DNA of 64,000 nt from Acinetobacter baylyi DSM 14961 = CIP 107474 (GCF_000368685.1 NZ_KB849628.1:202442-266441); one strand, 5' to 3'. Shown: positions 18,947 through 28,607, counted from the stretch's first letter. Numbers and translations: made by a program. The notes: generated by a model from the letters alone, not told the origin.

Positions 18947-20050
18947 CTAAGTTTTATTGATGTACTTTCGCGCAATTTTTGATTCGTGTAATTTTTTCTG
19001 AGCAATTCGCTTTAATGCACTTATATGCAAGGCATGAATGACAATCCAGAAATCTTTAAAAGCTGGATTTGTTGTTTGTTTATGGAAATAACGATAATAA
19101 ATTTGTTGGGCAATTACAGCTAAACGAAATACTCCAAACACTTCATAAAACGTCCAGTTATTTGTTGTTAGCCCTGTTTTTGCTAAATAATAATCCACCA
19201 CCTGCTGACGGGTAAACATGCCTTTTAGATTGGTAGGTTGACGACGCGTTGATTTAAAAATCATATTGTCGGTATCTTCAACCCAATAAGCCAAAGCACT
19301 TCCCAAATCCATCAACGGATCTCCTAGTGTGGCCATCTCCCAATCGAGCACACCAATGACCTGTGTGGGGTCTTTGGGATCTAAAATCACATTATCAAAA
19401 CGCCAGTCATTATGAATAATACAGGTTGTAGAATCTTCTGGAATATTTTCAAGTAACCACTTTCTGATATATCGAAAAGATGGCACATTTATGGTTTTTG
19501 CTTTGATGTAGCGTTGATTCCATCCTTCTACCTGACGACGACAATAACCTTCTCCCTTTCCAATTGCCGCTAGAGCTGTATCACGATAAGGAACTTGGTG
19601 TAATTCAATGAGTTTATTGATTACATTGATACACAGTAGGTGTATATCGTGCTCGGTGAGGTTAAGTTCAATAGGAAGTTTTGCACGAGGAATAATTCCT
19701 TCAATGCGTTTCATTACGTAAAAGTCACAACCAATCACGGATTGATCCTGACACAATGCAATCATTTCTGGAACGACGGGATAATAAGCGAGTAAATTCT
19801 TCTGCACCAGATATTCTCTGGCCATATCATGTGCAGATTTTGCTTTTGTACCCGTTGGTGGACGACGTAAAATCAGGTCGACATTGTGGTATTGTAAACG
19901 ATAAGTCCAATTCGATGCTCCACCTGTGTATTGCGTGACTTGGGCTGAACCTTCTAAATCAATCCCTTGCTGTTTTAACCAGTTTTCTACTGCTAAAACA
20001 TTCAGTTCCTCACCTTTTCTAACTTGGCCACCTGTATCAATCATCGACAT
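18947..20050 (-). CDS. Phosphotransferase family protein (ACAD10/aminoglycoside phosphotransferase-like)
   Basis: 367 residues. Kinase-like motifs are IIHNDWRFDNVILDP (catalytic loop) and VLDWEMATLGDPLMDL (metal-binding). The start at 20050 is chosen because AGGA lies 7 bases upstream and because it removes an overlap with the dehydrogenase. An upstream ATG at 20131 would overlap it by 53 bases. In ACAD10/11 proteins this kinase domain is fused to an acyl-CoA dehydrogenase and phosphorylates hydroxyacyl groups. Here the two are neighbouring genes 28 bases apart. Confidence 0.85.
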   Translation of the reverse strand: MSMIDTGGQVRKGEELNVLAVENWLKQQGIDLEGSAQVTQYTGGASNWTYRLQYHNVDLILRRPPTGTKAKSAHDMAREYLVQKNLLAYYPVVPEMIALCQDQSVIGCDFYVMKRIEGIIPRAKLPIELNLTEHDIHLLCINVINKLIELHQVPYRDTALAAIGKGEGYCRRQVEGWNQRYIKAKTINVPSFRYIRKWLLENIPEDSTTCIIHNDWRFDNVILDPKDPTQVIGVLDWEMATLGDPLMDLGSALAYWVEDTDNMIFKSTRRQPTNLKGMFTRQQVVDYYLAKTGLTTNNWTFYEVFGVFRLAVIAQQIYYRYFHKQTTNPAFKDFWIVIHALHISALKRIAQKKLHESKIARKYINKT

Positions 20051-20078
20051 ATGTTTTCCTGATAATATATTGAATTGT

Positions 20079-21320
20079 TTATGCTTGTCTTCTTGTACTA
20101 TAGCCATGTTTGGCCAGTTCAATTTTTGCAATCATGCCTTTATGTACTTCATCTGGGCCATCTGCCAAACGTAAACTACGAGCTTGAGCAAAAAATGCGG
20201 TCAATGGCGTATCTTGCGATACACCAGCACCGCCGTGTATTTGTATCGCCATATCGACCACTTGTTCCAAAACACGAGGTGCTACAACTTTAATGGCAGA
20301 AATTTCAGTTAATGCTGCCATATTGCCAAGCGTATCCATTTTATAAGCTGCATATAAGGTTAAGAGTCTAGCCTGATCAATCGCGACACGAGCTTCCGCA
20401 ACACGTTCCAAATTTCCACCCAGTTGAAGTATTTCCTTTCCAAAAGCTTTACGAGACATGCCACGATTAATCATTAATTCGAGTGCTTTTTCGGCTGCAC
20501 CGATACAACGCATACAATGATGAATACGCCCAGGCCCTAAACGTCCTTGTGCAATTTCAAAGCCTTGTCCCGCCCCACCAATGAAATTTTCGACAGGAAC
20601 ACGAACATGATCAAAACTAATTTCGCCGTGACCATGAGGTGCATCGTAATCCCCAAATACGGGTAACATACGTTCAATCGTTACGCCTTTTGTATCAATA
20701 GGAATGAGTACCATTGAATGTTGATGATGGCGATCTTTAGTTGCATCTGGAGTGTGTGCCATAAAAATAATGATTTTGGCATTTGGATCTCCAAGCCCAG
20801 ATGACCACCATTTACGTCCATTGAGTACAATTTGGTCATTTTCAATAATTGCTGTTGCTTGCATATTGGTTGCGTCACTGGATGCAACATCAGGTTCTGT
20901 CATACAGAAAACTGAACGGATTTTTCCATCTAATAAAGGTTTTAGCCATTGCTGCTTTTGTTGCTCAGAACCATAACGCCAGAGAACTTCCATATTGCCA
21001 CTGTCTGGCGCGTTACAATTAAATACCATTGGTGCGATCAAACTTTTTCCAGAAAGTTCAGCAATATGCGCATATTCCTGCACAGATAAACCCGCACCCA
21101 ATGTGGGATCTGGCAAAAACATATTCCAAAGACCAGCTTGCTTTGCCTTATTTTTTAATATTTCAAGTTGTGATGGCCAAGTCCAGCTCTTCCAATGACT
21201 ATCAGGGTTGAGCGTATGAACCTCATGCCAAAAATCAGCTTCAATTGGCTCAATTTCGTTTTCTATAAATGCTTTTGTTTTTGAAATAAAGCCTTGCGCG
21301 CGCTCAGAAAGTTCAAACAT
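20079..21320 (-). CDS. Acyl-CoA dehydrogenase family protein (ACAD10/11-like)
   Basis: 413 residues. It has the family motif FCMTEPDVASSDATNMQ near 140-156, RKWWSSGLGDPNAK, and the C-terminal QIHGGAGVSQDTPL with LRLADGPDEVH. This is the flavin-dependent dehydrogenase fold of the ACAD10/11 subgroup. It is first in a five-gene operon (dehydrogenase, phosphotransferase, histidine phosphatase, SDR, glycosylase-like) that probably degrades 4-hydroxy or branched acyl groups. A divergent LysR gene begins 91 bases away. Confidence 0.9.
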   Translation of the reverse strand: MFELSERAQGFISKTKAFIENEIEPIEADFWHEVHTLNPDSHWKSWTWPSQLEILKNKAKQAGLWNMFLPDPTLGAGLSVQEYAHIAELSGKSLIAPMVFNCNAPDSGNMEVLWRYGSEQQKQQWLKPLLDGKIRSVFCMTEPDVASSDATNMQATAIIENDQIVLNGRKWWSSGLGDPNAKIIIFMAHTPDATKDRHHQHSMVLIPIDTKGVTIERMLPVFGDYDAPHGHGEISFDHVRVPVENFIGGAGQGFEIAQGRLGPGRIHHCMRCIGAAEKALELMINRGMSRKAFGKEILQLGGNLERVAEARVAIDQARLLTLYAAYKMDTLGNMAALTEISAIKVVAPRVLEQVVDMAIQIHGGAGVSQDTPLTAFFAQARSLRLADGPDEVHKGMIAKIELAKHGYSTRRQA

Positions 21321-21411
21321 GATGATTCCTTTAATTCGTTTATCATTTTGCTTTACTTGAACATACGCTCAAATTTATTATGCATGAAATGATTTTATCC
21401 AATACATCACT

Positions 21412-22341
21412 ATGAATAATATTCATAATTCAAACAACCAAGACAATCATCTTGACCTTGGCTTATTTCATCGCATTGATATCAATTTATATCCACTGTT
21501 TGTTGCAATTTTTGAACAAAAAAGTATTTCAAAAACAGCTATAAGCCTTTCGATTAGCCAGTCAGCTGCAAGCCATGCTTTGCAACGGCTCAGGCTACAA
21601 TTGGACGATGAAATATTTGTACGACATGGCAATAAGATGTTACCCACACCCTTTGCACAAAGAATTTATCCAGCTATTAAAAGTGCATTGTTGTCTATTC
21701 AAAATATTAATTTACAGAAATATACGTTTGATCCAAGCCTGATTCAAAGCTTGAAAATCGCAATTCATGATGAAATTGAACCCATCATTTTTCCTAAAAT
21801 TATTCGTCATTTTCAGGAAATAGCGCCAGATATTCAGTTTGCGAGTATTAAACTAGATCGAAAAAAAATTGAGCATGATCTTGCTACTCAACAATTGGAT
21901 TTTGTTATTGATATTAAGCATGATTTAAATAAAGCGATTGGCTTTGATTTTCTGGTTTGTGATCATTATGTTGTTTGTACACAACAAACTGATCTTTCAC
22001 AAGAATCGTATCTTGCGGCTTCTCATATTGGCGTGTCATCACGCCGTGCAGGAGTGCTTTTTGAAGACATATATTTAAATAAAAATAATATATCCAGGCA
22101 CGTTTTTTTAAGATGTCAAAATTATTCGACCGCATTGCAAATACTTGAACAAAATCCTACAGCAATGCTAACTATACCAAACAGTATCTTGTCACATTTA
22201 TCTTATTCGAATGCCTTAAATGTATATCAACTGCCGTTTGATTTCCCGGAAATTAATATTGGTATCTTTTCTTTTGCTCATTTATCCAGAAATTTAAGAT
22301 ATGATTTTTTGAAAAAAGAAATTATTGCTTTATTTGCTTAG
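21412..22341 (+). CDS. LysR family transcriptional regulator
   Basis: 309 residues. The N-terminal helix-turn-helix runs about 28-85 (VAIFEQKSISKTAISLSISQSAASHALQRLR, seen in part), followed by a periplasmic-binding-type effector domain. It is divergent from the acyl-CoA dehydrogenase operon, which it likely controls. No good ribosome site precedes the ATG. Confidence 0.9.
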   Translation: MNNIHNSNNQDNHLDLGLFHRIDINLYPLFVAIFEQKSISKTAISLSISQSAASHALQRLRLQLDDEIFVRHGNKMLPTPFAQRIYPAIKSALLSIQNINLQKYTFDPSLIQSLKIAIHDEIEPIIFPKIIRHFQEIAPDIQFASIKLDRKKIEHDLATQQLDFVIDIKHDLNKAIGFDFLVCDHYVVCTQQTDLSQESYLAASHIGVSSRRAGVLFEDIYLNKNNISRHVFLRCQNYSTALQILEQNPTAMLTIPNSILSHLSYSNALNVYQLPFDFPEINIGIFSFAHLSRNLRYDFLKKEIIALFA

Positions 22342-22347
22342 GCTATT

Positions 22348-22388
22348 TGAACAACCGAACGATCGATCAGATTATGCTCGGTTGTTCA
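22348..22388. terminator. Bidirectional terminator between LysR and nitroreductase genes
   Basis: The 11-bp perfect inverted repeat TGAACAACCGA / TCGGTTGTTCA has a 19-base loop in the gap between two convergent genes. T-tracts are weak. Confidence 0.6.
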
Positions 22389-22399
22389 TGTTTCAGAAA

Positions 22400-23002
22400 T
22401 TATTTAAATACTTTGAATCTTGATGAGTCATCAATATATGATTTTTCACTTGCAGGCGCCTCAATAGAACCAAATACAAGTTGAGCGCGTAACTTCCAAC
22501 TCGAAGGAATCTCCCATTCTGCATGTACTTTGTCATCTACAACTGGATTGTAATGCTGTAAAGATGCACCTACATTCTCTGCTGCTAATGCTGTCCATAC
22601 AGCAAGTTGAGCCATAGCAGTTGAATGTTCTGACCAAATTGGGAAGTTCTCTGCATAAAGCGCAAATTTTTCCTGAAGTTCATTAATCACATCCTGATCT
22701 TCAAAAAATAATATAGTCCCTACCCCAGCAGCAAAGCTATCCATTTTTGCACTGGTCTTGACTGCAGCAGCGTCATCCGTTGCATATTCACGTAATTTAT
22801 CTTTTACAAAGCCCCAAAATTTCTCGTGTTCGGCATTAAACAGTATAACTGCACGTGAAGATTGTGAATTAAAAGACGAAGGACTTTGGCGAATCGCTTC
22901 TTGAATAACTTTTGTCAATTGTTCTGGTGTCTGGGATAGATTTTTACCAATGGCATAAATGGTACGACGATTTTGCAAAAAAGGAAGAAATTGATTGGAC
23001 AT
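22400..23002 (-). CDS. Nitroreductase family protein (Frm2/Hbn1/YdgI type)
   Basis: 200 residues. FLPFLQNRRTIYAIGKNL near 5-22 and SPSSFNSQSSRAVIL near 41-55 match FMN-dependent nitroreductases of the Frm2/Hbn1 type, which often act on nitroaromatics, quinones or stress-generated electrophiles. It is a stand-alone gene and converges on the LysR gene. Confidence 0.85.
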   Translation of the reverse strand: MSNQFLPFLQNRRTIYAIGKNLSQTPEQLTKVIQEAIRQSPSSFNSQSSRAVILFNAEHEKFWGFVKDKLREYATDDAAAVKTSAKMDSFAAGVGTILFFEDQDVINELQEKFALYAENFPIWSEHSTAMAQLAVWTALAAENVGASLQHYNPVVDDKVHAEWEIPSSWKLRAQLVFGSIEAPASEKSYIDDSSRFKVFK

Positions 23003-23133
23003 AACAAAATTCCTGTATACGACTAGACGACTAAAATTGGAAAAATCCTTTCAATTTTATAGCACATTTTATGCCAGCCAGTCGTATAAGGTATTTGAAT
23101 TTATAAGATATATTATTGACTATTTGTTCAAAA

Positions 23134-23625
23134 CTAGAATTTTACAACAAGCACTTCCTGTTTGACCTCATCTTTCCAGATTTCTCGTAATGTTGGTAAA
23201 TAAAATTTTTCGCCAATTTCAGAAAGCTCGGCATCAATCAATGTATGAACTTCATGAATGAATACATAATCCAGATCAACTAACGATAATTGTTTTTGGT
23301 TTGTCGCAATGTGCTTACGCTTCGCTTGTGCTAGTTTCAGCACCTGATTTGTAAATTCTTTATCTTTATAAGTGGTTAGTGCATTTAAACGTAGTTCAAT
23401 AATTCCCCACGCTTCGATGAGCTTCTTAAATGTTTCAAAATCTTTAGATGTCGATTCCCATGTTACATTTTCAAGATTATTATCTTCAGGTAATACAGGT
23501 AACAATAAATCAGCAGTGCTTGGAAAGATTTTTTTTAGATTAATTAAAAATTTAACAGGCTGATCACTAGGATAATCACGGAATTGAACTTGTTTTTGAA
23601 TATCTGTCAAAAAAACATCAAGCAT
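23134..23625 (-). CDS. Hypothetical protein
   Basis: 163 residues, not recognised. It is probably cytosolic, since there is no signal peptide or membrane helix. It is mostly helical, with a basic stretch QAKRKHIATNQKQ near 107-119 and an acidic/hydrophobic C-terminus. Codon use looks like its neighbours. It lies between the nitroreductase gene and fumC, and a nested inverted repeat is just upstream. Confidence 0.6.
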   Translation of the reverse strand: MLDVFLTDIQKQVQFRDYPSDQPVKFLINLKKIFPSTADLLLPVLPEDNNLENVTWESTSKDFETFKKLIEAWGIIELRLNALTTYKDKEFTNQVLKLAQAKRKHIATNQKQLSLVDLDYVFIHEVHTLIDAELSEIGEKFYLPTLREIWKDEVKQEVLVVKF

Positions 23626-23633
23626 AGGTTTTC

Positions 23634-23696
23634 ATCAGCAGTCTTAATCTGGATTGGCTATTGTACGCATAACTCATCCAGATAAAAACTGCTGAT
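23634..23696. repeat. Nested inverted repeat downstream of fumC
   Basis: Outer arms ATCAGCAGT (23634-23642) and ACTGCTGAT (23688-23696), and inner arms CTGGAT (23649-23654) and ATCCAG (23676-23681), are arranged concentrically. It may be the 3' structure of the fumC transcript or a regulatory element of the hypothetical gene. Confidence 0.5.
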
Positions 23697-23720
23697 AGCA
23701 GAATTCAGTTCAAATCATGA

Positions 23721-25115
23721 TTACTTGGTATTTGGAGATACCATCTTTTCAGGACGAACGATTTCATCAAACTGCTGTTCTGTGACTAAATTTAGTTCTA
23801 CAGCAACCTGTTTTAACGTTTTATTTTCTTTGTAAGCCGTTTTTGCTACTTTTGCAGCGTTTTCATAACCAATAACAGGATTCAATGCCGTCACCAACAT
23901 TAATGAATTATGCAGAAAATAATCAATCTTTTCTCTATTTGGCTCGATACCTACTGCACAATGTTCGTTAAAACTATTACAAGCATCACCTAGAAGCTGA
24001 ATTGACTGAAGAAGATTAAATGCGATTACAGGCATGAAGACATTCAGTTCAAAGTTACCAGAAGCACCTGCAACATTGATCGTTGTATCATTGCCTAACA
24101 CCTGCGCAACCACCATCGTCATAGCTTCACTTTGCGTTGGATTTACTTTGCCTGGCATAATGCTTGAGCCTGGTTCGTTTTCTGGAATACGAATTTCACC
24201 AAATCCGCAACGCGGACCACTTGCCAGCCAACGAATATCATTTGCAATTTTGTTTAAGCTTACAGCGAGAGTTTTCAGTGCACCAGATGCAAATACCGCA
24301 GCATCACGTCCAGCTAAAGCTTCAAATTTATTAGGTGCCGTAACGAATGGCAGACTTGTCAGTTTAGCAAGTTGTTGAGCTGCATTCACTGCATAATCAG
24401 GATGTGCATTTAAACCTGTACCCACAGCCGTTCCACCTAACGGAAGCTCGTATAAACCCTCAAGCGCTTGCTGTAATCGCTTTAACCCATGATCGAGCTG
24501 CGATACATACCCACTAAACTCTTGCCCTAATGTTAACGGTGTTGCATCCTGTAAATGCGTGCGACCAATTTTGACAATATCAGAAAATTCATCTGATTTT
24601 TTCTTCAAGGTCTCTTTTAGGCTTTTTACAGCGGGAATAAGCAATTCGTTGATTTGTAATGATGCAGCAACATGTATGGCAGTTGGGAAAGAATCGTTTG
24701 TCGACTGAGCACGATTGACATGATCGTTCGGATGCACAGGTGATTGAGAACCTAAAGCATTTCCTAATTTTTGGTTCGCAATATTGGCAATCACTTCATT
24801 ACAATTCATATTACTTTGTGTGCCTGAACCCGTTTGCCAGACCACCAAAGGAAATTGCGAGTCCCAGTCACCTGCAATTACTTCTTCTGCCGCACCAACG
24901 ATATATTGGCTCAGATCCTCTGGCAACTGCCCGAGTTCTGCATTGGTAATCGCTGCTGCCTTCTTGACAAGTCCCATTGCACGAATCATCGCTCGTGGGA
25001 GTCTTTCCTGACCGATCTTAAAATTTTGCAAACTGCGTTGCGTCTGAGCTCCCCAAAGTGCATCGTTTGGGACCTCAACCTCACCCATGGTGTCGTGTTC
25101 AATTCGAGTTTGCAT
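23721..25115 (-). CDS. fumC: Class II fumarate hydratase
   Basis: 464 residues, the usual FumC length. It carries the signature [17 protein letters not shown] near 317-333, [12 protein letters not shown], the [19 protein letters not shown] active site segment and [11 protein letters not shown]. It is an iron-independent fumarase of the TCA cycle. It stands alone. Confidence 0.96.
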   Translation of the reverse strand: MQTRIEHDTMGEVEVPNDALWGAQTQRSLQNFKIGQERLPRAMIRAMGLVKKAAAITNAELGQLPEDLSQYIVGAAEEVIAGDWDSQFPLVVWQTGSGTQSNMNCNEVIANIANQKLGNALGSQSPVHPNDHVNRAQSTNDSFPTAIHVAASLQINELLIPAVKSLKETLKKKSDEFSDIVKIGRTHLQDATPLTLGQEFSGYVSQLDHGLKRLQQALEGLYELPLGGTAVGTGLNAHPDYAVNAAQQLAKLTSLPFVTAPNKFEALAGRDAAVFASGALKTLAVSLNKIANDIRWLASGPRCGFGEIRIPENEPGSSIMPGKVNPTQSEAMTMVVAQVLGNDTTINVAGASGNFELNVFMPVIAFNLLQSIQLLGDACNSFNEHCAVGIEPNREKIDYFLHNSLMLVTALNPVIGYENAAKVAKTAYKENKTLKQVAVELNLVTEQQFDEIVRPEKMVSPNTK

Positions 25116-25230
25116 ATAAACCTCTAATATTCATCATAATTTAAGACATTACGGGCTGAGCAATTGTAATCATTACTTGGCTAGTGAGATGATACTAATC
25201 AAGCACAACAATTTTGTAAATAAGAATCAT

Positions 25231-25270
25231 TTTAATATTCCTATTATCCTTTTAATATTCCTATTATCCT
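25231..25270. repeat. 20-bp tandem duplication across the GalE-like stop codon
   Basis: Two identical 20-base units, TTTAATATTCCTATTATCCT, are placed head to tail. The second contains the stop codon and last codon of the GalE-like gene. Confidence 0.85.
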
Positions 25271-26268
25271 TTTAAGGTATTTTGATAAAATTGCCATTGA
25301 TGTTCGATCATTTGTTGTAATGTACGTTTTGGCTGCCAGTTAAGTACTTGTTTCGCCTTATCGATATTTGCACCAACCTGAGCCAGCTCTTCGGTTGGAT
25401 ACATCGCATCATGAGTATTAATCTGAGTTTGCGTCACCTGACTGATGACTTCCAATAGCTGTTGTATAGAGGTTACCTCATTGTGTGCAATATTAAATGA
25501 TTCACAACAATGATCTTGTTGATTTAACCAATACAAACTTGCAAACACCGCCTCACATACATCCAACACATGCAAAAAACTACGTTCAACGGTTTGATCT
25601 GTTGTGTCAGCTTGACGCTGTAATTCAAGATAATCTCGTTGCATTGCTGCAACCTGCATTGCAAGCGGAATAATATTTTTAGGTAACTGCGTGATCATTT
25701 CTCCTAAAACACCATGCTCAAATGCACCCGCAATGTTAGAGAGTCTTAGAATGGCAATTTTCCATTCATGATCTGTCTTAAAAGTATCTCTGATAATTTC
25801 TTCGATCATTTGCTGAGACTTGATATAGGGATTTGGATAAACTGTATCAAATGGCTCATCTTCGGTAAGTTTTGAACTCGATTTTCCATACACCATTAAA
25901 CTTGATAAATGAACAAGTTTACGTACACCAGTTCGTTGCATTGAACGTAGCAAGCTCATAATACAACTGACATTATCATTGTAATATTCAAGTGGTTTTA
26001 GTTTTGATTCTTCAAGTGCTTTAAAGCTGGCAGTGTGAATCACAGCATCGATAGAATATTGCTCGAATACCTTGTTTAAGGCGGGCGTGTTTCGTACATC
26101 TACTTTCACAAAGGGAATGTACATTCCAGATATGTATTCAAGCCGTTCCAGTGTCTGTAGTGAAGCATTTGCTAAATTATCAACCAAAATAACTTCTTGA
26201 CCTTGAGCAAGTAAGCTCAAAGCAATATGTGACCCAAGAAAGCCTAAACCACCTGTCACTAAAATCAT
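25264..26268 (-). CDS. GalE-like NAD-dependent epimerase/dehydratase lacking the catalytic lysine
   Basis: 334 residues, an extended SDR with GGLGFLGSHI at 6-15 and alignment to UDP-glucose 4-epimerase over the whole length. The catalytic segment reads NPYIKSQQMIEEI where GalE has PYGKSKLMVEQI. The YxxxK tyrosine is present but the lysine is Gln. The Ser of SSLMVYG is kept. It may be a different NAD-sugar enzyme, a non-catalytic binding protein or an impaired copy. No polysaccharide genes flank it. It is divergent from tusD. Confidence 0.8.
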   Translation of the reverse strand: MILVTGGLGFLGSHIALSLLAQGQEVILVDNLANASLQTLERLEYISGMYIPFVKVDVRNTPALNKVFEQYSIDAVIHTASFKALEESKLKPLEYYNDNVSCIMSLLRSMQRTGVRKLVHLSSLMVYGKSSSKLTEDEPFDTVYPNPYIKSQQMIEEIIRDTFKTDHEWKIAILRLSNIAGAFEHGVLGEMITQLPKNIIPLAMQVAAMQRDYLELQRQADTTDQTVERSFLHVLDVCEAVFASLYWLNQQDHCCESFNIAHNEVTSIQQLLEVISQVTQTQINTHDAMYPTEELAQVGANIDKAKQVLNWQPKRTLQQMIEHQWQFYQNTLKG

Positions 26269-26339
26269 TGTATACTTACCTTTTTATAATGTGTAAATGA
26301 CCCATCTGTTATCAGAGACATGTCCATAGTGAAATTTCC

Positions 26340-26708
26340 ATGAGCACTTTAGTATTAGTTACCTCAGCACCTACGTCCATTCATGCGTGGCATGCACTTG
26401 GTTTAGCTCAAGCACTCCAGCGTAAAAATGAAGTGTTTAGAGTTTTCTTTTATCAAGATGCTGTTCATGTTGCAAATAATTTGCAATGGGTACCCGATGA
26501 CCAGCGTAACTTGATGAGAGAATGGCAGAAACTTTCGATTCGATTACCTGTTTGTGTTAGTGCTGCACTCAATCGCGGAATAACAGATGAAGAAAATGCC
26601 AAACGCCATCAGATTTCTCACCATAATCTTGCTCAAGGCTTCGAGCTGGTTGGTTTAGGCGAGCTTGCAGATGCCGTAGAATCTTCTACACGTCTAGTTC
26701 AATTTTAA
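26340..26708 (+). CDS. tusD: Sulfurtransferase complex subunit TusD
   Basis: 122 residues of the DsrE/TusD family. Conserved Cys72 (in LPVCVSAALNRG) corresponds to the persulfide-carrying Cys of TusD. The TusBCD complex passes sulfur from TusA to TusE for 2-thiouridine formation in tRNA by MnmA. It is first of the four-gene order tusD-tusC-tusB-tusE. Confidence 0.9.
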   Translation: MSTLVLVTSAPTSIHAWHALGLAQALQRKNEVFRVFFYQDAVHVANNLQWVPDDQRNLMREWQKLSIRLPVCVSAALNRGITDEENAKRHQISHHNLAQGFELVGLGELADAVESSTRLVQF

Positions 26709-26752
26709 GCAGCTTTTTATATCTATAGTGTTGCTTTAAAAAGGTAAATTGT

Positions 26753-27103
26753 GTGAAATCTGTACTCGTTATATTAACTCAGGCTAACTTAAGTAGTTTA
26801 CAAGTAAATGAAAGTTTATCGGCTACCATGGTACTTGCCACTTTTGGATCTCATGTAAAAGTTTTACTGCAAGATGCAGCATTAAGTTTACTTGAAAATA
26901 ATTTAGTGTTTGATGAGAAAATTCATGCTTTCAAACCAGCATCGAATATGCTTGAAAGCTTTGAATTTTACGATCTTACACCTCTTTTAGTTGAGTCGTT
27001 AAATAAAGAAAATTATTTCGTAAAAAACTCAGATCAAGAGATTGAGTTTATCGAATTTAACTCTGATTTCATTCAATCATTTGATCATGTTTTATATTGG
27101 TAA
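26753..27103 (+). CDS. tusC: Sulfurtransferase complex subunit TusC
   Basis: 116 residues of the DsrF/TusC family, with a GTG start and AAGG upstream. The N-terminal region SVLVILTQANLSS and the hydrophobic beta strands fit the DsrEFH fold. It lacks the canonical reactive cysteine, as is usual for the structural subunit. Located 44 bases after tusD. Confidence 0.8.
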   Translation: MKSVLVILTQANLSSLQVNESLSATMVLATFGSHVKVLLQDAALSLLENNLVFDEKIHAFKPASNMLESFEFYDLTPLLVESLNKENYFVKNSDQEIEFIEFNSDFIQSFDHVLYW

Positions 27104-27110
27104 TACGATC

Positions 27111-27392
27111 ATGCAAGCTACTTTATTTTTAATTCAATCTAGTGCTATCGCTTCTCTAGCAACGATTGAAAAGCTCAAAAGCATTTATCAAGAGCACGAT
27201 CAAGTTGTTTTTTTAGGTGAATCCATTTTAGCGTTGTCAGAAGAACTCGTGAAAGAGTTAACTCACTGCTATATATTAAAAAGTGAGATGAGTTTTTTAA
27301 ATCCAGAATTGAAGAATTTTATTAAGTATTTGGATTATGATGAATTTTCTGATCTGGTTTTACAATTTGAACGTTGTGTTTCTTTTAAATAA
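27111..27392 (+). CDS. tusB: Sulfurtransferase complex subunit TusB
   Basis: 93 residues of the DsrH/TusB family. The start at ATG 27111 is chosen because it follows the tusC stop by 7 bases; a longer frame would overlap tusC. It is small and divergent, and the call depends partly on gene order. Confidence 0.78.
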   Translation: MQATLFLIQSSAIASLATIEKLKSIYQEHDQVVFLGESILALSEELVKELTHCYILKSEMSFLNPELKNFIKYLDYDEFSDLVLQFERCVSFK

Positions 27393-27415
27393 TTTAATTT
27401 TGCTTAGGCTATTTT

Positions 27416-27727
27416 ATGCAGTTACAACTGGATCAAGACGGACATTTACTCGATTACACCATCTGGAACGAAGAGGTTGCTAAAAAATTGGCGCAATCAC
27501 TGGATTTAGAATTGACCGAATGGCATTTTCAAATCTTGCAAGCTGTCAGGCAATTTTATCAGCAGTTTGGTCATTCGCCTGCCACACGTCCGCTCATTAA
27601 ATTCTTAATGAAGACTGTAAGCCCAGATATTAATAATGCGATATTGCAGCAGCGATTTAATACAGGTCTGGTGGCCAGACATTTAAGTCGATTGGCTGGT
27701 GTTCCCAAACCTGCAAATTGCTTGTAA
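27416..27727 (+). CDS. tusE: TusE/DsrC family sulfur carrier
   Basis: 103 residues. It has the DsrC pattern DGHLLDYTIWNEEVA near 8-22 and FGHSPATRPLIKFL near 59-72. The penultimate Cys of the C-terminus (PANCL) carries the persulfide that is handed to MnmA. It ends the tus operon. Confidence 0.92.
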   Translation: MQLQLDQDGHLLDYTIWNEEVAKKLAQSLDLELTEWHFQILQAVRQFYQQFGHSPATRPLIKFLMKTVSPDINNAILQQRFNTGLVARHLSRLAGVPKPANCL

Positions 27728-27731
27728 TACA

Positions 27732-28607
27732 TTAAGCAAATTTTTTTGCATATGCGACACAGATCATCACACCCACTGTGATCATCAGCATCGTTGAGCT
27801 GATCGGTTCATGCAACAGGATTGCTGCAAGTGAGAGACCAAATAATGGTTGCAGTAATTGTAACTGCCCTACTGTAGCAATTCCCCCCTTTGATAAACCA
27901 TAGTACCAAAAGAAAAATCCGATCAGCATACTAAATAGTGAAACGTATACGAGTGCGATCAAACCTGATAATGAAAGTTTAGTGATTACGTCGTTAGAAT
28001 AATTCCAAACCATAATCCCCAGCATAATAGGTAGAGAAAGCACTAGTGCCCAACAAATCACTTGCCAGCCTCCCATCTTACGTGCCAATTTCCCGCCTTC
28101 TGCATAACCGAGTCCACATACAAGAACCGATATCAGCATATAAAAGATGCCTAAAATATGATTTGTATTTGGCGAAGCCTCTAGAAAAATATACAGAATG
28201 ACAAGACCAGCACCTATTAAAACAAAAATCCAAAAGTTTTTTTGCGGATGCTCCCCACCACAGATAACTGCAAATATGGCTGTACTTAATGGTAATAATC
28301 CAATAAACACAATTGATGAAGCAGCATTCATATATTGCAGTGCTAAAGCTGTAAATAATGGAAATCCTATGACCACACCTATAGATACATACACTAAACT
28401 CAATCTGTCTTCTCTTTTAGGTATTTGAATATTAAATAATTTAAGCAAAATTATGGCAATTATCCCAGCGATGACGGCACGTGCACCCGTAAGAAACCAC
28501 GGATCTAAATCCATTACTGCAATACGAGTGGCTGGAAGTGAACCCGAAAAAATTACAACACCAATAAACCCGCTTATCCACGCTAAAGATTTAGAATTCA
28601 TAATCAT
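27732..28607 (-). CDS. EamA family (DMT superfamily) transporter
   Basis: 291 residues with about ten membrane helices and the two EamA repeats. The substrate is unknown; family members export amino acids and related metabolites. It is divergent from a MocR-type regulator with a shared promoter region that carries an inverted repeat, so it is the probable target of that regulator. Confidence 0.85.
   Translation of the reverse strand: MIMNSKSLAWISGFIGVVIFSGSLPATRIAVMDLDPWFLTGARAVIAGIIAIILLKLFNIQIPKREDRLSLVYVSIGVVIGFPLFTALALQYMNAASSIVFIGLLPLSTAIFAVICGGEHPQKNFWIFVLIGAGLVILYIFLEASPNTNHILGIFYMLISVLVCGLGYAEGGKLARKMGGWQVICWALVLSLPIMLGIMVWNYSNDVITKLSLSGLIALVYVSLFSMLIGFFFWYYGLSKGGIATVGQLQLLQPLFGLSLAAILLHEPISSTMLMITVGVMICVAYAKKFA

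Noticed and set aside
20051..20131. Longer N-terminus for the phosphotransferase gene
   Set aside because: It overlaps the dehydrogenase gene by 53 bases, while the ATG at 20050 has a good AGGA site and no overlap.
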